Below, piece after piece: positions 8,956 to 17,173 of a stretch of DNA of 64,000 nucleotides. The notes beneath the pieces are model-generated. The model saw nothing but the letters and a program-made list of their open reading frames with translations. It did not search any database and had not been told where the DNA came from. Numbering within the stretch: position 1 is the first letter of the stretch; every line of letters begins with the position of its first letter. The translations under genes were made by a program, and so were the position numbers. Origin of the DNA: CBDCUQ01 sp965222835 (GTDB lineage: Bacteria > Pseudomonadota > Alphaproteobacteria > Rhizobiales > Hyphomicrobiaceae); assembly GCA_965222835.1 (NCBI GenBank), contig CBDCUQ010000003.1:558001-622000 (forward strand). The letters are read 5' to 3'.

Positions 8956-9248
8956 ACGGTTGGAAGATCATTGTACGACATTGAACGCCCGTCCGTTTCG
9001 GATTTCTCGGAATGCATAACAATGGGTTTAGCGGCGTCTCTATCATTGGCTCCTGAACCGGCAACGATCGGAGATATCGAACGCTAGAGCGCCGGCCATG
9101 GACAGGGCTGGGAAAGGCGATGCCTCGATTTCGGTAGGCACTTGCGACAGACGAACAGTTTTTCTTAACGCTTTCGAAAATGTCTGAAAACCTCGCTTTT
9201 GTACTCTGCAGGACCCAGGGAAACAGGTTTCGGCAGGTACGACGCATC
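8956..9248. other. Intergenic region upstream of two divergent genes
   Basis: Roughly 290 bases separate the minus-strand secreted protein from the plus-strand membrane gene. It would hold both promoters. Frames through it have no supporting features. No repeat or clear hairpin was noticed. Confidence 0.4.
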
Positions 9249-9820
9249 ATGAAAGCACAAGCCAACACGCAAGCCGCAGGTTTCGGACGGCGCACGGGCC
9301 CGCGCACCGTCTCGTGCGATGGTCCGGTACGTTCGGGGGCGACGTATGTCGTGCGCTATACGATGCGGATGAATTGGATCGCGCTCCTTATTCTCGGTAT
9401 GGCGGCCACCAGCGCCCGCGACCTACTGCAGCCAGCCGGCTCTGAAGGCCTAAAGGTCGTCCCAATGACGGGCATGGATCCGATGTTGATATGTGGGCGG
9501 GCACAATCTTGATGGCCTTCATCGGCTGCGCGTGGTTGTGGCAGGGCTTTTCTCAGGGCGTCGCACTGTCGTTTACATCAAAGGACGTCAAGGGCTTTAC
9601 GCTCGTGGGCTCCAAGACCATTCGCTGGGAAGACATCGAACGCCTGCAGCTCAAGAACGACGAAACCTACGGCACGGAATTGATCATTCATGCTAAGCGG
9701 GGCTCGCCATCGGGCAGCATCTGGCTCAACTGCATCCCGGTGGCCATCAAGAATGTCGATCGGCCGCTTGAGGAAATTGTGGCTGGCATTCGCTCCCATC
9801 GCCCGGACCTTAGCGTCTGA
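9249..9820 (+). pseudogene. Two-helix membrane protein, apparently frameshifted
   Basis: Two overlapping frames look like one gene split by a frameshift. The first, from the ATG at 9249, gives about 80 residues including the hydrophobic stretch NWIALLILGMAATSA and stops at 9512. The second, in frame from 9446 and ending at 9820, starts with MWAGTILMAFIGCAWLWQGF, a second membrane helix, then about 80 soluble residues with KTIRWEDIERLQL, resembling small PH-like domain membrane proteins. The shift must fall between 9446 and 9512. Alternatives are a sequencing error, programmed frameshifting, or translation of only the second part from 9491. Function unknown. Confidence 0.5.
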
Positions 9821-9883
9821 CGCGGCCTTGTAAAACGCGATTACTGATAGCTGGCGTCTATCCGTGCGCGCGCCGCACCAATC

Positions 9884-11038
9884 CTACGGCTGGATCGGGC
9901 TCCGACCGGGCGCGCCGCGATCTTTGGCCAGCATGAGGTCGACGACGGCATCGGCTACGGCCTGACGTTTGAACTGGCAGGCCAGCGTTTCCGTCGCCTC
10001 GAAGGTGCCGTGCTCGCCAAGCTTATTGGACGGCAGGCCGCCCTTGCAGACGTCGAAATAGCGGCAGCTCTTTTGGCACGCCTCGATGCCGCGGCGGATG
10101 GATGCCACAACCTCGAGAAAACGGGTATCGCGCTGTAACTCCTGAAGCGCGTGGGGATCAGCGACATTGCCAAATAGAAGCCGATCGAATTTTTTGTGAC
10201 TCAACCCGAAAAGCTCCGGTGAAAAGGTGCCAAAGTCACCGTTGTGGCCGACTGTAAACACTTCTATTGGCACGGTTTCATTGCTCGCTCCGATGTCCTT
10301 GTCAAAAACGAAGCGCAGGCCCTGTGTCAGCTCTCGAACGGATTGTCTCGAGTTATGTTCCGTCACGAGTTCGAAATAACGCAGCAAAAACCGATGAAAG
10401 CTTGCCTTTGCGGCTTGTGGGTCGTGCGATGAGTTCAGATAGGGTCCTTCTGCCTCGTCGATGTTGAATCCGATCGCGTCCGTTCCGATCTCTTCGAAGT
10501 AATGAAACAGCTCGTCGGGTCGGTCGATCGAGTCACGTGTGAGGACGCAGATCACGCGGAGTTTCAGTCCCGCTTGTTTCAATTGGGCGACGCCAGCAAG
10601 CACCTGCCCACTTGTCGGTGCCTTTGAGCGGGTTATGCGATAGCGGTCATGTATGTGTGGGGGGCCATCCAGGCTCACGCCGACGCCGACGCTCCAATTC
10701 TTGAAGAGAGCGATCCAGCGCTCGTTGATCAGCGTCGCGTTTGTTTGAACGTCGTGCTTGACGGAGTCCGCGGGGAGTTCCGCCTTAATCGTCTCAAAAG
10801 CCTGCTCGTAGAAGTCTACGGGCAGAACCAGCGGCTCGCCAGCGTGCCACAGCACGTCGACGTTCTTGGCGACGAGATCATTCTTGGCGAGAAGCTTGCA
10901 GGTGTTCGCGATTGTCTCGATCGACATTCGCGCGCGATTCGAGCGACCCGGAAGATAGCAATACGAGCAATCCAGGTTGCAGAAGGGCGTCCCTTGAAAA
11001 ATCAGCAGCGTGACCGGCGACAGGCGCATCGCATTCAC
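9884..11038 (-). CDS. grrM: GrrM-like radical SAM/SPASM peptide maturase
   Basis: Radical SAM enzyme of 384 residues expected to make a carbon-carbon cyclophane crosslink in the peptide encoded immediately upstream. The radical SAM cluster is CNLDCSYC (C20, C24, C27) within FQGTPFCNLDCSYCYLPGRS, and WHAGEPLVLP near residue 65 and VSLDGPPHIHD near 130 follow the GrrM pattern closely. The C-terminal SPASM region has CQKSCRYFDVCKGG and a further Cys in ETLACQF for auxiliary clusters. GrrM/OscB enzymes are known mainly with Gly-rich cyanobacterial precursors; this one serves a different precursor. It starts 29 bases after the precursor stop, implying one transcript. Confidence 0.88.
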   Translation of the reverse strand: MNAMRLSPVTLLIFQGTPFCNLDCSYCYLPGRSNRARMSIETIANTCKLLAKNDLVAKNVDVLWHAGEPLVLPVDFYEQAFETIKAELPADSVKHDVQTNATLINERWIALFKNWSVGVGVSLDGPPHIHDRYRITRSKAPTSGQVLAGVAQLKQAGLKLRVICVLTRDSIDRPDELFHYFEEIGTDAIGFNIDEAEGPYLNSSHDPQAAKASFHRFLLRYFELVTEHNSRQSVRELTQGLRFVFDKDIGASNETVPIEVFTVGHNGDFGTFSPELFGLSHKKFDRLLFGNVADPHALQELQRDTRFLEVVASIRRGIEACQKSCRYFDVCKGGLPSNKLGEHGTFEATETLACQFKRQAVADAVVDLMLAKDRGAPGRSPIQP

Positions 11039-11067
11039 CTGTGTCCGTCAAGCTGCTGACGTCATTC

Positions 11068-11364
11068 TTAGACTGTGCCCGTGTCTGGTACATCGGGTGC
11101 GCGCGGATCCGAATCGTCGTCTGGCGCTTCAGGCGCCCTGTTGTCGAAGCCGCCCATCAGCCTTTCGTGCATAGGACGCTTATCGGCCGTCGTGCCGACG
11201 AGTTCGATTTGCCCGGCACTCGCGGCAGCGCGCAGCGCCGAAAGCTTCTCGACACTTGTAGCGGCCTCTGCGGTCACTGATGTAAGCGGCAGTGCGGCCG
11301 TCACAGCAAATGCCGCGCCGAGTGGAAGAAGAGATCCCTGCGACTTACGAATTTTGTCAGTCAT
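11068..11364 (-). CDS. GrrA-like RiPP precursor peptide
   Basis: A 98-residue peptide just upstream of the GrrM-like maturase. The ATG at 11364 (MTDKIRKSQGSLLPLG) is preferred; a longer frame from 11427 adds 21 residues. The leader has a hydrophobic, signal-like segment (GAAFAVTAALPLTSVTAEA) and then TSVEKLSALRAAAS, which resembles the conserved leader helix of GrrA precursors. The likely core is GGFDNRAPEAP. FDN fits the aromatic-X-Asn triplet that such enzymes crosslink, and GrrA cores carry FxNR repeats; here there is a single copy followed by an acidic, Pro-rich tail (DDDSDPRAPDVPDTGTV). The precursor role is inferred from position, leader and motif. It has not been shown. Confidence 0.72.
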   Translation of the reverse strand: MTDKIRKSQGSLLPLGAAFAVTAALPLTSVTAEAATSVEKLSALRAAASAGQIELVGTTADKRPMHERLMGGFDNRAPEAPDDDSDPRAPDVPDTGTV

Positions 11365-11475
11365 CGCACAATACCCCCGTGCTTCTTTGCCAAAATCGAA
11401 GACTGATCGGAACGTTATCACGCGCATGAGTGGCTGACCAGCTATCCTGCAACGCCGGCAAAATCGGTCCTTCAG

Positions 11476-13707
11476 TCATGGGGATACTTTCGGCAAGGTT
11501 CGGAAAACCCAATATTTTCCCTGTTGTGAGTCGACCGGATGAAACTGCTTCGTTCGTTTTTCTGGAGGGCGCTCACCGCCAAGGATCTTTCTCATGTCGG
11601 CGACGACGACGGGGTTTGAGGCATAAACGTCGTGGTTGGTGGCGAACAGCGCCATGCCTGCTCGGGTGATGTCGATCAGGTCAACGCCCGAAATGAGTTC
11701 GGGACCGTCATCCGGGATATAGCCAACGCGCGGCCGGTCCCAAAGCCAGTTGGAGAGCCAAAGCGCCTTGTCGGCGGCCGAGGCATAGACCGTGAGATTA
11801 CCGCCTGCCGCTTGGATCTTTCCCGCAAACTGCCGGAACACGCCGGGGGCAACATCGGGTGCAGCATCAATAACCTCACCAAGGATGGGCCGGCGTGATG
11901 CGTCGCGCGCACTCAGATCGCTCAAGGCCCTCAGCAGAATGAGGTTGCCCATGCTGTGGGCGACGAGATGGACCTTCGATGCCTTGAGGGGGACGACAAC
12001 GCGGGCGAGGAAATCTTTGAACTGCTCCGTCGCGATATCGATGGTTTCGCGATCGGTCAGGTAGCCGAAGTAGCTCTGACGCGACGGCCAGCTGAATAAG
12101 AAAGTGGGGCCATCAAAGTTCAGGTCGTAGGCGATCTGGCCGGCGCGGCGTACGGCGTTGTCGAAGTCGACATTGTAACCGTGCAGGAAGACCAGCACCT
12201 GGTTTTCGAATGCCTGGGACGCGCTCAGGCGCTGTTGCGCCGATTCAATCAACTTCTCCTCAGGGCGAATGTCGAGCCGTGGAATGCTCAGACGTGCGAC
12301 GTCCGTCACATCCTCGCTTTTGGCTTCTTGCGGCGTGGCGGCTTGCGCCGTCTGCAATGCGACGCTGTCATCTTTCAGGATGGAGAGGTTGGCGACGCCA
12401 AATGTCAGGTCTGCTTGGCCATGCGTGCCAAACTCAACGCTCTTGGCTTTGGGCTTTGGTCTGCGATTGGTGGCAAAGAGGACCGGGACATTTGTGAGCC
12501 CTGATTTTCGTATGGTCCGCGCGCGCTCGAAAAGTTTGTCCGCGTCGTCTTGCCGGCCTAGCCGCCTCAAAACCTCCGACAGCGAGAGAAGGCTTGAGGC
12601 GATGCGCGGATGATTTGGTCCAAGCGCCTTCTCCTGGATCGCGAGGCCGCGTTCGAGCAGCTCACGAGCCTCTTCGAATCTGGATTGCGACTTTCGGAGG
12701 ACACCGAGGCTCGCCAGTGTCGCGCCAACGTCAGGGTGCTCCTGGCCCAGCGCTTTCTCCTGTATGGCAAGTGCGTTCTGATATTCCTGGAGGGCATCGT
12801 CGACGCGCCCTTGCCGCTCCAGAATACCACCCATCAAGTAACGACTTCTGGCCACGACCGCATGCCCTTCGCCCAAGGCATCCAACCGAATGTCAAGCGC
12901 ACGTTCAATAAGCCGCTCGGCCTCGGCATTCTGTCCCACGGTCTGATAGAGATCTGCAAGGTCATGCAGGCTGTAGGCTGCTCTTACGCTGGTGGGACCA
13001 AACGCCTTCTCGAATATGGCCAGCGCCCGCCGATGATGGACCTCCGATTGCTCGTAGCGTTCCATATCCAAGTATAGTCGACCAAGAATGCTCAAGGTCT
13101 TGCCGACATCGCCATGCTTGGGGCCCTGAGATTTTTCAGTGATGCCGAGTGCGCGTTTCAGAAGCGGCTCGGCTTCATTGTACCGGCCCAATTGCCGAAG
13201 CAGGGCGGCTTTGTTGTGAATGCGGGTTGCAACCTTGATGTCATCCGGTCCGAGAGCCTTCTCGGTGATTGCGATGGCGCGATCAAACAGGGCCTCGGCT
13301 TCGTCAAACCGTGCCAGGAATGAATAGAGCAGTCCAAGATTGCTGCAGTCACGTCCGACGTCGGCGTGGTCGGGGCCTAGCGCGGCCTCATCAATTTCCA
13401 GGACCCGCTTGTAGTGGGCTTCGGCTTTTTCGTATTCGCCGCGATCCTGAGCAATGGCGGCGAGCCAGCTTAAGGCGCTTGCGTACTTCGGATGCGTGTC
13501 GCCGTGCTCAGCCTTGACGAGCGCGGCGTTAAGCTCTGCCAGTTCTGTTGCGCTATCGTAGTTCCCTTTTTGGAACTCGCGGCCAATCTGCTTCTCTAGG
13601 ACCTTAAGCTGATCGGTGGTTTGAGCCACTACCGGCGCCGACGTGTGCACTCCCGCAGCCACATTGAGCGCTACAACGACCACTGTTGCTACGCGCTGAA
13701 CTCGCAT
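11476..13707 (-). CDS. Secreted TPR protein fused to DUF900-type alpha/beta hydrolase
   Basis: A 743-residue exported protein with two parts. After a signal peptide (MRVQRVATVVVVALNVAAG, cleaved near VVAQ) come about eight 42-residue kinesin-light-chain-type TPRs at roughly residues 60-400, recognised by the recurring ITEKALGPDD pattern. The C-terminal 300 residues are an alpha/beta hydrolase: VLFATNRRPK entry, VLVFLHGYNVDFDNAV oxyanion region, and the nucleophile elbow AHSMGN with Ser585. The ATG at 13707 follows GAGGCAGG and is chosen over one at 13770. It precedes the precursor gene by 111 bases in the same direction, so it may belong to the RiPP operon, perhaps acting on or displaying the product; that link is inferred. 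Confidence 0.82.
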   Translation of the reverse strand: MRVQRVATVVVVALNVAAGVHTSAPVVAQTTDQLKVLEKQIGREFQKGNYDSATELAELNAALVKAEHGDTHPKYASALSWLAAIAQDRGEYEKAEAHYKRVLEIDEAALGPDHADVGRDCSNLGLLYSFLARFDEAEALFDRAIAITEKALGPDDIKVATRIHNKAALLRQLGRYNEAEPLLKRALGITEKSQGPKHGDVGKTLSILGRLYLDMERYEQSEVHHRRALAIFEKAFGPTSVRAAYSLHDLADLYQTVGQNAEAERLIERALDIRLDALGEGHAVVARSRYLMGGILERQGRVDDALQEYQNALAIQEKALGQEHPDVGATLASLGVLRKSQSRFEEARELLERGLAIQEKALGPNHPRIASSLLSLSEVLRRLGRQDDADKLFERARTIRKSGLTNVPVLFATNRRPKPKAKSVEFGTHGQADLTFGVANLSILKDDSVALQTAQAATPQEAKSEDVTDVARLSIPRLDIRPEEKLIESAQQRLSASQAFENQVLVFLHGYNVDFDNAVRRAGQIAYDLNFDGPTFLFSWPSRQSYFGYLTDRETIDIATEQFKDFLARVVVPLKASKVHLVAHSMGNLILLRALSDLSARDASRRPILGEVIDAAPDVAPGVFRQFAGKIQAAGGNLTVYASAADKALWLSNWLWDRPRVGYIPDDGPELISGVDLIDITRAGMALFATNHDVYASNPVVVADMRKILGGERPPEKRTKQFHPVDSQQGKYWVFRTLPKVSP

Positions 13708-13825
13708 GTCCTGCCTCACGCGATCCCTGAACCCGGCGCGAGTATAAGGCCGAAAGCGTATCATGCCCACGCCGGAAAAAGTGGTGTGTGTCAGCAGTTT
13801 GTGGTCCGACGACTGGACCTTCCGA

Positions 13826-13976
13826 TTACGGCCATTTCACCACGGGTGGCATGGACGAGAGGATGCTGTCGACGTTGCCGCCGGTCTTGAGGCCGAACAT
13901 CGTGCCGCGATCGTAAAGCAGATTGTACTCAACATACCGGCCGCGGCGGATGAGTTGCTCCTCCCGGTCGGCGTCC
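13826..13976 (-). pseudogene. hemF 3'-end fragment (direct repeat copy, left)
   Basis: Bases 13830-13976 match 16142-16288, the last 49 codons of hemF, with one difference (C at 13960, G at 16272). The fragment keeps the reading frame through PPVVKWP to an intact TAA stop; the one change makes Gln into Glu. Homology stops abruptly at 13976, where unrelated sequence begins. The spacing between the copies is exactly 2312 bases. It is too short to encode an enzyme and is best read as the displaced gene end left by an insertion into, or duplication at, the hemF 3' end. Confidence 0.9.
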
Positions 13977-14015
13977 TATTTTCTATCAGCTCTTGGGGAT
14001 TACCGCGCGGTGTTG

Positions 14016-15200
14016 TCACGGCACCTTACTTGGCCCAACGCATACCTTCTCCTGCAGCTGCCTCCACAAGGCGTGCAGTTCATCGGCGAGCTTGATCTCT
14101 TCAAGCTTTTCCTTATTGAACTTCAGTTGCTCATCTATGCGCGCAATTTGCTCGTTTAAGGTTTGACGTGCGGCCTCAATCTCCGCTGGCATTACCGCCA
14201 ACTTTCGGAGTGAATCAACTTGACCACGCAACACTTTGAGCATGTGAGAAAGTGTGGTCTTCTTTGCCTTGCTTCGCTTGCTGCCGGATGAATGCTGGAG
14301 TCCGCATGCCAAGACAGCGCCTGCTTCGTCTCGATATATCTTTGATACATGCTTCGGCGTATGCTCGTTCGACTCCAGCTCGAGCATACGCCGAAGGGCC
14401 TTTCCTCGGCTTCTGGATGCACAATACAAAGTACCCGCCGTGGCGGCGGCGGGTTGAGCACCTGGTGCAAATGCGGAAAGTCCAATAATGAGTTTGGTGG
14501 TCTTGTCCGACACGACACCGAGATACGCTGCTATCTCCGCCCAATTGCTTGTTACCCAGAGTCCACGATTTTCCAGTTCCTTCTTTATTCCTTCAAAATC
14601 CTTGATGCCTTCCGAATATACTTGGAATTGTTTTTTCTTCGCTGCGCGGGCGTCTTTTTCGATCCAAACCTTATGGCGTTGCAATGCTTCGCACGGTGTG
14701 TACTTGCAATCTCGCCGGACTGCCGCGGCGCGCTCTAGTGCGACGAAGAATGCGTCGGTCATATCGCCGTCCGGTGGCAGGCCGGCGGACCTTTGAAATT
14801 CGGTCACAGCGTATCTGGTGGCGGGACCAATTACGCCATCAATGTCCCCGGGGTCGTAGCAAGCATCGCGAAGATGTTTTTGGACCTTCTTGATCTTTTC
14901 GGGATTAAGACCGGGATCTTGGGAAAAGCGGGGAGGCGGGCGCTGCCATGTGTCTGGGTTCATGCTTGGGGGGAGCTGATATTGGTGGGACGTGTTTCCT
15001 CTACCTGAGGGCGCCTCACCGCAGTATTCGCGTGTGAGATCTCTATAGCGTTGTTCGTGCTGACAAGACCCTTGCGCACGACATCGTGCATGCATTTCTC
15101 GCGTCAACGCACAATTGTCCGCAAGAGCAACGGAGGAGAACGCCAACTGTGATAAAGCCACTCCGACCCAGAATGCAGAGATTGATTTCGGTAAAGTCAT
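14016..15200 (-). CDS. Secreted peptidoglycan-binding-domain protein
   Basis: A 394-residue exported protein. A signal peptide (ISAFWVGVALSQLAFSSVALA) precedes a Cys-bearing segment and, at about residues 95-165, a PG_binding_1 domain (KKVQKHLRDACYDPGDIDG and VIGPATRYAVTEFQRSAGL). The middle region (about 210-280) is a possible effector part with a hydrophobic stretch, and the C-terminal third is a charged coiled coil (ARIDEQLKFNKEKLEEIK). The ATG at 15200 is preferred over a TTG at 15212. The gene lies inside the segment bracketed by the hemF repeats, and its stop is only 40 bases from the left repeat. It contains a perfect 16-bp inverted repeat. No catalytic residues were identified. Confidence 0.75.
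   Translation of the reverse strand: MTLPKSISAFWVGVALSQLAFSSVALADNCALTREMHARCRAQGSCQHEQRYRDLTREYCGEAPSGRGNTSHQYQLPPSMNPDTWQRPPPRFSQDPGLNPEKIKKVQKHLRDACYDPGDIDGVIGPATRYAVTEFQRSAGLPPDGDMTDAFFVALERAAAVRRDCKYTPCEALQRHKVWIEKDARAAKKKQFQVYSEGIKDFEGIKKELENRGLWVTSNWAEIAAYLGVVSDKTTKLIIGLSAFAPGAQPAAATAGTLYCASRSRGKALRRMLELESNEHTPKHVSKIYRDEAGAVLACGLQHSSGSKRSKAKKTTLSHMLKVLRGQVDSLRKLAVMPAEIEAARQTLNEQIARIDEQLKFNKEKLEEIKLADELHALWRQLQEKVCVGPSKVP
14352..14396. repeat. Perfect 16-bp inverted repeat within a coding region
   Basis: CTTCGGCGTATGCTCG at 14352-14367 is followed after 13 bases by its exact reverse complement at 14381-14396. The pairing is perfect over 16 positions. It lies inside the peptidoglycan-binding protein gene and encodes part of a charged segment. 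Such a long perfect hairpin is unusual in a coding region. Confidence 0.85.
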
Positions 15201-15224
15201 TTTCTTGATCAACGAATACGCGGC

Positions 15225-15896
15225 CTAATACGCGCCCGGTGCGCATGTGTCTCGAACAAGGTTTTTTGCGTGACTTAGATGTCTCTTGTAGAGAGCTTGC
15301 TGTTGCCCGTCCGGATCAAGCATCTTGCATCGTGATACAATGACAATGGCCTTTCGGAAGAATTGGACTTGATGCTTTGCCGCTTGACATCCCCCATATA
15401 GCGGTGCGCGCGCCTCCATTTCGAGCTGCTTCATTTGAGCGGAACAATTGCCGGACAATGATGTGCTTGTCGGTGTCCCGCCCGTGCTTGGCGTGTAGGG
15501 CATGTACGGCACATACGGCATAGACTGGCCCTGCTGCGCCGCCTGGTATCCGACTGCGACTCCGCCGGCAATCGTGGCCACGTTGGCTAGCGTTTGATAG
15601 TCGATCTGGCTTTGCGACTGGCCAACGTAACTGTTGCCGATTGCTACGACCCTGCAATCCTGATGCCGCACGCGGCATCGTGCCATTGCATCCCCAGATG
15701 CCGTTCGTAAATCAGGCTTGGACCAGGACCAATAGCAGCGGTTCCCACCGGTCACCATTGCCTTGTGATCTTGGTAACCGGAGTATTTGGCGCTACTTAC
15801 TATTGATTGACAGGGCGAATACGTCGTGCACGCACCACACAAGAAAGCGCCTGTCAGCACGACAATGGAATTTATGCAGACCGGGCGATGAAACAT
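15225..15896 (-). CDS. Putative lipoprotein with cysteine-rich body
   Basis: A 223-residue protein whose N-terminus (INSIVVLTGAFLCGACTTYSPC) looks like a lipoprotein signal; the lipid-bearing Cys would be at about residue 20 or 23, though the lipobox is imperfect. The mature chain holds about eight further cysteines, a hydrophobic Gly/Ala stretch (LANVATIAGGVAVGYQAAQQ) and a short Tyr/Pro repeat (MPYVPYMPYTPSTGG). No known domain was recognised. It is 24 bases upstream of the peptidoglycan-binding gene in the same direction, so the pair may form one unit within the segment bounded by the hemF repeats. The name of its family is unknown. Confidence 0.65.
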   Translation of the reverse strand: MFHRPVCINSIVVLTGAFLCGACTTYSPCQSIVSSAKYSGYQDHKAMVTGGNRCYWSWSKPDLRTASGDAMARCRVRHQDCRVVAIGNSYVGQSQSQIDYQTLANVATIAGGVAVGYQAAQQGQSMPYVPYMPYTPSTGGTPTSTSLSGNCSAQMKQLEMEARAPLYGGCQAAKHQVQFFRKAIVIVSRCKMLDPDGQQQALYKRHLSHAKNLVRDTCAPGAY

Positions 15897-16137
15897 TTGC
15901 GCCCCACTCTTTGGCTCTAAAAATTATTATGCTGCCATCATTCAAAAGGTGAGTCGAATTGTATTTTCCGACCGGGGAAAAACTTGTGCCGCATGGTGGC
16001 CTTTTGATCTCACTATGCAAAGGGACGGCCTTAGTGGCGCCTCATCTGTCCGGCGGCCCCGAATTGCCGCCTGGTAGCTGCGCGCCAAATCTATATGACG
16101 CGTCCCTGGATTGAAGCCCGTCTGCTGGACCCTTTGG

Positions 16138-17049
16138 TTATGGCCATTTCACCACGGGTGGCATGGACGAGAGGATGCTGTCGACGTTGCCGCCGGTCTT
16201 GAGGCCGAACATCGTGCCGCGATCGTAAAGCAGATTGTACTCAACATACCGGCCGCGGCGGATGAGTTGCTGCTCCCGGTCGGCGTCCGTCCATGGTGTC
16301 TGATAGTTGCCGCGGACGAGCATCGGGTAGACGCTTAGAAAGGCGCGGCCCACGTCCTGAGTGAAGGCGAACGCCGCATCCCAGCCGCCCTCTTCTTCCG
16401 TTGGTGTCAGATAATCGTAGAAGATGCCGCCGATGCCGCGCATCTCTTGACGATGGGGCAGATAGAAGTAGTCGTCGCACCATTTCTTAAAATGTGGATA
16501 GTCGGCCACCTTGTGAGGCGCGCAGGCGCCGTACATAGCTGCATGAAACGCGAGGGTGTCTGTGTCCTCCTGCTTGCGTCGCCGATCGAGCACGGGTGTC
16601 AGGTCCGCACCACCGCCAAACCACCACTTCGAGGTCACGACCATACGGGTGTTCATGTGAACCGCCGGCACATGTGGGTTTTGCATGTGGGCAATGAGGG
16701 AGATGCCTGAGGCCCAAAACTTCGGGTTCTCCTCGGCGCCCGGGATCTGTTTACGAAACTCCGGTGAGAACTCCCCAAAGACGGTGGACGTGTGCACGCC
16801 GACTTTTTCGAAGACGCGGCCGTGCATCATGCTCATGACACCGCCGCCGCCGGGTTTCCCGGTCGCCTGATCCGTTCGGTCCCAGGGCTTGCGTTCGAAG
16901 CGGCCCGGTGGCTGGTCGGCCAGGGGTGCTGCCTCTGGGAGGCCCGCCTCTAGTGTCTCAAATGCCTCGCAGATCTTGTCACGCAGCTCTTCGAACCAGG
17001 CGCGTGCCTTTTCCTTGTGGGCTTCCAGGGTGTCTTGTGACGTATCCAT
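16138..17049 (-). CDS. hemF: Oxygen-dependent coproporphyrinogen III oxidase
   Basis: Oxidatively decarboxylates two propionates of coproporphyrinogen III to vinyls in aerobic haem synthesis; soluble homodimer. The 303-residue length is standard. Family landmarks include the MSMMHGRVFEKVGVHTSTV stretch near 72, HMNTRMV with FGGGADLTP near 130-145, and the C-terminal YVEYNLLYDRGTMFGLKTGG. The ATG at 17049 (MDTSQDTLEAHKEK) is the natural start. The last 49 codons are duplicated 2312 bases downstream at 13826-13976, so the gene borders an insertion but is itself intact. Confidence 0.95.
   Translation of the reverse strand: MDTSQDTLEAHKEKARAWFEELRDKICEAFETLEAGLPEAAPLADQPPGRFERKPWDRTDQATGKPGGGGVMSMMHGRVFEKVGVHTSTVFGEFSPEFRKQIPGAEENPKFWASGISLIAHMQNPHVPAVHMNTRMVVTSKWWFGGGADLTPVLDRRRKQEDTDTLAFHAAMYGACAPHKVADYPHFKKWCDDYFYLPHRQEMRGIGGIFYDYLTPTEEEGGWDAAFAFTQDVGRAFLSVYPMLVRGNYQTPWTDADREQQLIRRGRYVEYNLLYDRGTMFGLKTGGNVDSILSSMPPVVKWP
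16142..16288. repeat. hemF 3'-end direct repeat (right copy, inside intact hemF)
   Basis: The 147-bp partner of 13830-13976, with one mismatch. It lies entirely within the intact hemF coding sequence. Together the two copies delimit a segment of about 2.3 kb carrying two exported-protein genes. Confidence 0.92.
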
Positions 17050-17173
17050 GTTTTCGGTCCTGACCTTTACGCAGTCATCTTGTTGGCACCTTGCGGCTCT
17101 ACCGCATACACTTCGTGGATGAAATCATGAACGTGTTTCCTCTCCCCTGCGACGGTGAGAGGCGGAGTCCCGT

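Noticed and set aside
13826..13976. A second functional hemF copy
   Set aside because: Only the last 49 codons are present; the enzyme's active-site regions are missing.
14352..14396. Integron attC site
   Set aside because: The arms lack the conserved core sites and no integron integrase was seen.
13826..16288. A tRNA-type integrative element
   Set aside because: No tRNA gene, integrase or excisionase is present at either end; the mechanism is left open.
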